A DNA stretch of 7,520 bases, taken from the NCBI GenBank assembly GCA_029934915.1, contig JAOZLI010000004.1, forward strand, positions 20,198 through 27,717. The letters are read 5' to 3'. Below, piece after piece: positions 6,138 through 7,520 of the stretch. This DNA is from Desulfocapsa sp. GTDB lineage: Bacteria > Desulfobacterota > Desulfobulbia > Desulfobulbales > Desulfocapsaceae. The notes beneath the pieces were generated by a model. The model was not told where the DNA came from, searched no databases, and saw only the letters and a list, made by a program, of their open reading frames with translations. Every line of letters starts with the position of its first letter. The stretch's first letter is position 1. Both the position numbers and the translations under genes were made by a program.

Positions 6138-7346
6138 ATGAAATATGAAATTGTTTGTCCCAGGGGAGTGGAGGAGGAGTGCGATACCTGTTTCAAGGAT
6201 CCTGTCCTTCCTCCTTTCAGTGAAGACGCGCTATCCTTTGTGGAAGCATTTTCTTCCAGGCTCTTTGCATCCCAGGCAGTAAAGCAATATCCGGAGTTAT
6301 CTGCTCTGGCATTTTGGATGCGCCCTGCAAGAATTGCAAAAATTAAAAGTGATTTCACTAAACAGTATGGTGAACGTATCCTTCTTGGCCGGGGCACAGT
6401 GTTTCATATCGCACCCGCAAACGTTGATACCCTGTTTGTCTACTCATGGTTTCTCTCGCTGCTCGTTGGCAATACTAATATTATACGATTATCCAGCAAA
6501 GCGAATGCACAGCTGCAAATCCTTATAGATCTGTTAAACGATCTGTTTGAAGAAGAACGGTTTTCCGAGATCTGCAGAAGAACCCTGTTAGTTCGGTATG
6601 GGCACGATGATGAGATTACCGGATACTTTTCAAGCCAGTGCGATGTGCGGGTGATTTGGGGCGGTGATGCAACCATCCAGAATATCCGCCAGGTTCCTAT
6701 TCCTGCCACCGCGGTTGAATTGCCCTTTGCCGATAAGTTCTCATTGGCTGTCATTGATGCAATGGCCTTTGCAGGGAGCGAGGAACCGGCCAAAGTCATA
6801 GATAATTTTTATAACGATGCCTACTGGTTCGGGCAAATGGCATGTTCTTCACCAAGGCTTGTGGTCTGGCTTGGAACGGAAGACGATATCTTACCTGCCC
6901 AGGAGTTGTTCTGGTCGCTTCTTGAGAAGAAGGTGACCCTGGCTCGTCCTGATCTTTCGGCTGCAGATGTTATGAATAAGTTTGTCAGTTCCAGCATGAT
7001 GGCCATGGAGCATCCAGGAGTAATCCTGCACCGGGATGCCATGGGTTTTATTCACAGGGTAGAGGTCAATAGTCTGCAGGATGTGGACGAAAATAATCAT
7101 TGTGGCGCAGGCCTGTTTTTTGAGGCAAAGATTGATAAATTACAGGATTTGACATCATATCTAAGTAAGAGAAATCAAACTATCACCTCCTACGGAATTG
7201 AACGAAAGGAGTGGCGGCAAATGATAGAAACCTGCAGGCCAAAGGGTGTTGATAGAATTGTTTCCATGGGCAACGCGTTGGAGTTTTCTGTGGTTTGGGA
7301 TGGGAGTGATTTGTTGCGGAGTTTTTGTCGGGAAGTTACGATATAG
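6138..7346 (+). CDS. luxC-like: LuxC-like acyl-CoA/acyl-protein reductase
   Basis: From ATG 6138 the product is 402 residues. LuxC proteins, distant relatives of aldehyde dehydrogenases, reduce an activated acyl group with NADPH to a free aldehyde through an acyl-cysteine intermediate. Family features seen are GRGTVFHIAPANV (84-96), GNTNIIRLSS (111-120), the nucleotide-region WGGDATI (174-180) and FADKFSLAVID (197-207). The active-site block NDAYWFGQMACSSPR (226-240) holds the probable catalytic C236. VDRIVSMGNALEFSVVWDG (371-389) lies near the end. The length is somewhat below that of Vibrio LuxC (about 480), with a short N-terminus. Residues 7, 15 and 18 are cysteines, including a C-x2-C. 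ATG 6096 is also in frame but would overlap the luxE-like gene by 38 bases. I prefer 6138, 4 bp after that gene's TGA, although its ribosome site is weak. It should act with the LuxE-like protein as a fatty-acyl or hydroxyacyl reductase complex. The aldehyde product and its use are unknown. Confidence 0.88.
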   Translation: MKYEIVCPRGVEEECDTCFKDPVLPPFSEDALSFVEAFSSRLFASQAVKQYPELSALAFWMRPARIAKIKSDFTKQYGERILLGRGTVFHIAPANVDTLFVYSWFLSLLVGNTNIIRLSSKANAQLQILIDLLNDLFEEERFSEICRRTLLVRYGHDDEITGYFSSQCDVRVIWGGDATIQNIRQVPIPATAVELPFADKFSLAVIDAMAFAGSEEPAKVIDNFYNDAYWFGQMACSSPRLVVWLGTEDDILPAQELFWSLLEKKVTLARPDLSAADVMNKFVSSSMMAMEHPGVILHRDAMGFIHRVEVNSLQDVDENNHCGAGLFFEAKIDKLQDLTSYLSKRNQTITSYGIERKEWRQMIETCRPKGVDRIVSMGNALEFSVVWDGSDLLRSFCREVTI

Positions 7347-7353
7347 AAAAGCA

Positions 7354-7390
7354 AATGTCGAATGTCGAACAAGGAATGTCGAATGTCGAA
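7354..7390 (+). repeat. AATGTCG heptamer tandem repeat, intergenic
   Basis: Four exact AATGTCG units start at 7354, 7361, 7375 and 7382. Between the pairs sits a 7-bp unit, AACAAGG (7368-7374), so five heptamers run in strict register. Put another way, the 16-mer AATGTCGAATGTCGAA occurs twice, 21 bp apart. The array begins 7 bp after the stop of the luxC-like gene. It resembles short intergenic repeats that I recall from other environmental bacterial genomes. I cannot confirm family membership from this single copy. Confidence 0.85.
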
Positions 7391-7418
7391 GGTTTTTTAC
7401 TTCTGCGGTTTGATATTC
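7381..7418 (+). repeat. Imperfect inverted repeat next to the heptamer array
   Basis: GAATGTCGAA (7381-7390) can pair as RNA with TTTGATATTC (7409-7418) over ten positions, two of them G-U. The 18-nt loop contains a T6 run. The last heptamer forms the left arm, so the direct repeats and the hairpin look like parts of one element. The T run lies in the loop and not after the stem, so this is not a standard intrinsic terminator. A competing short stem, GAAG 7388-7391 with CTTC 7400-7403, is also possible. Confidence 0.5.
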
Positions 7419-7436
7419 TGCAGTTCTCTTTATAGT
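7410..7436 (+). promoter_or_regulatory. Candidate promoter for the downstream gene
   Basis: TTGATA (7410-7415, five of six matches to the -35 consensus) and TATAGT (7431-7436, five of six to the -10) are separated by 15 bp. A second TATAGT follows at 7438-7443. The position, about 30 bp ahead of ATG 7466, is suitable. The -35 lies inside the right arm of the inverted repeat. The spacing is suboptimal, so support is weak. Confidence 0.3.
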
Positions 7437-7465
7437 TTATAGTCATATAAAACGGTTGGTTACTC

Positions 7466-7520
7466 ATGAAAATAATGATCAGTTACCCTGCACTGCAAGG
7501 AAAGGGTAGCCCCATGCTCA
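7466..7520 (+). CDS. Start of a downstream gene, 3' partial (possibly B12-binding radical SAM protein)
   Basis: An open frame starts at ATG 7466 and runs off the window after 18 codons (MKIMISYPALQGKGSPML). The opening strand, then YP-x-L-x-GKGSPML, resembles from memory the N-termini of B12-binding-domain radical SAM proteins. A glycosyltransferase N-terminus is another possibility. There is only a weak ribosome site upstream. Eighteen residues are too few for a firm call. Confidence 0.45.
   Translation, partial: MKIMISYPALQGKGSPML

Noticed and set aside
5993..6397. 134-codon open frame on the minus strand over the luxE-like/luxC-like junction
   Set aside because: It is antisense to conserved coding sequence with clear LuxE and LuxC motifs, and the translation resembles no family.
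2655..7346. A bioluminescence operon
   Set aside because: LuxC and LuxE homologues are present, but there is no luciferase alpha/beta subunit or LuxD gene, and the ACP/FabG/ligase company is not that of a lux operon.
7354..7390. CRISPR array
   Set aside because: The units are 7 bp in strict tandem with no spacer-like unique sequences and no cas genes.
7381..7418. Intrinsic terminator for the acyl operon
   Set aside because: The T6 run is in the loop of the hairpin, not after it, and the upstream direct repeats do not form a stem preceding the T run.

Overview
The window is a compact bacterial gene block, entirely on the + strand, at moderate GC (roughly 45 percent by eye). It looks like Gram-negative chromosomal DNA. 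The style of the genes (a LuxC/LuxE pair, a DUF1566/Lcl-type secreted protein, and AATGTCG heptamer repeats between genes) reminds me of Desulfobacterota such as Desulfobulbales, but that is an impression from memory. There are no rRNA or tRNA genes, CRISPR arrays or transposases. No gene-free stretch exceeds 300 bases. The longest are 1825-2010 and 7347-7465.

Region 1 (2-1824): the 3' part of a GNAT-like acyltransferase gene (cut by the window start) is followed 8 bp later by a NodB/CE4-type polysaccharide deacetylase. Together they suggest the tail of a surface- or exopolysaccharide locus that modifies acyl groups on amino sugars.

Region 2 (1825-2654): a spacer with a possible promoter, then a secreted or periplasmic DUF1566 (Lcl C-terminal-like) protein with a signal peptide, a Pro-rich linker encoded partly by a C8 tract, and seven cysteines. 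It breaks the theme of its neighbours.

Region 3 (2655-7346): a tightly packed five-gene operon: acyl carrier protein, FabG-like ketoreductase, ANL-family acyl-AMP ligase, LuxE-like acyl-protein synthetase and LuxC-like acyl-CoA/acyl-protein reductase. The gaps between genes are 0, 1, 1 and 4 bp. The natural reading is a dedicated acyl-processing line. An acyl group is activated (ligase and/or LuxE), carried on the small ACP, adjusted at the beta-carbon (FabG), and reduced to an aldehyde (LuxC). No luciferase (luxAB), LuxD thioesterase or ketosynthase is visible, so this is not a bioluminescence operon. The aldehyde or hydroxyacyl product and its acceptor are unknown. The polysaccharide genes next door make a glycoconjugate modification a reasonable hypothesis.

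Region 4 (7347-7520): an intergenic heptamer repeat with an adjacent imperfect hairpin and a possible promoter, then the first 18 codons of another gene, which may encode a B12-binding radical SAM protein.
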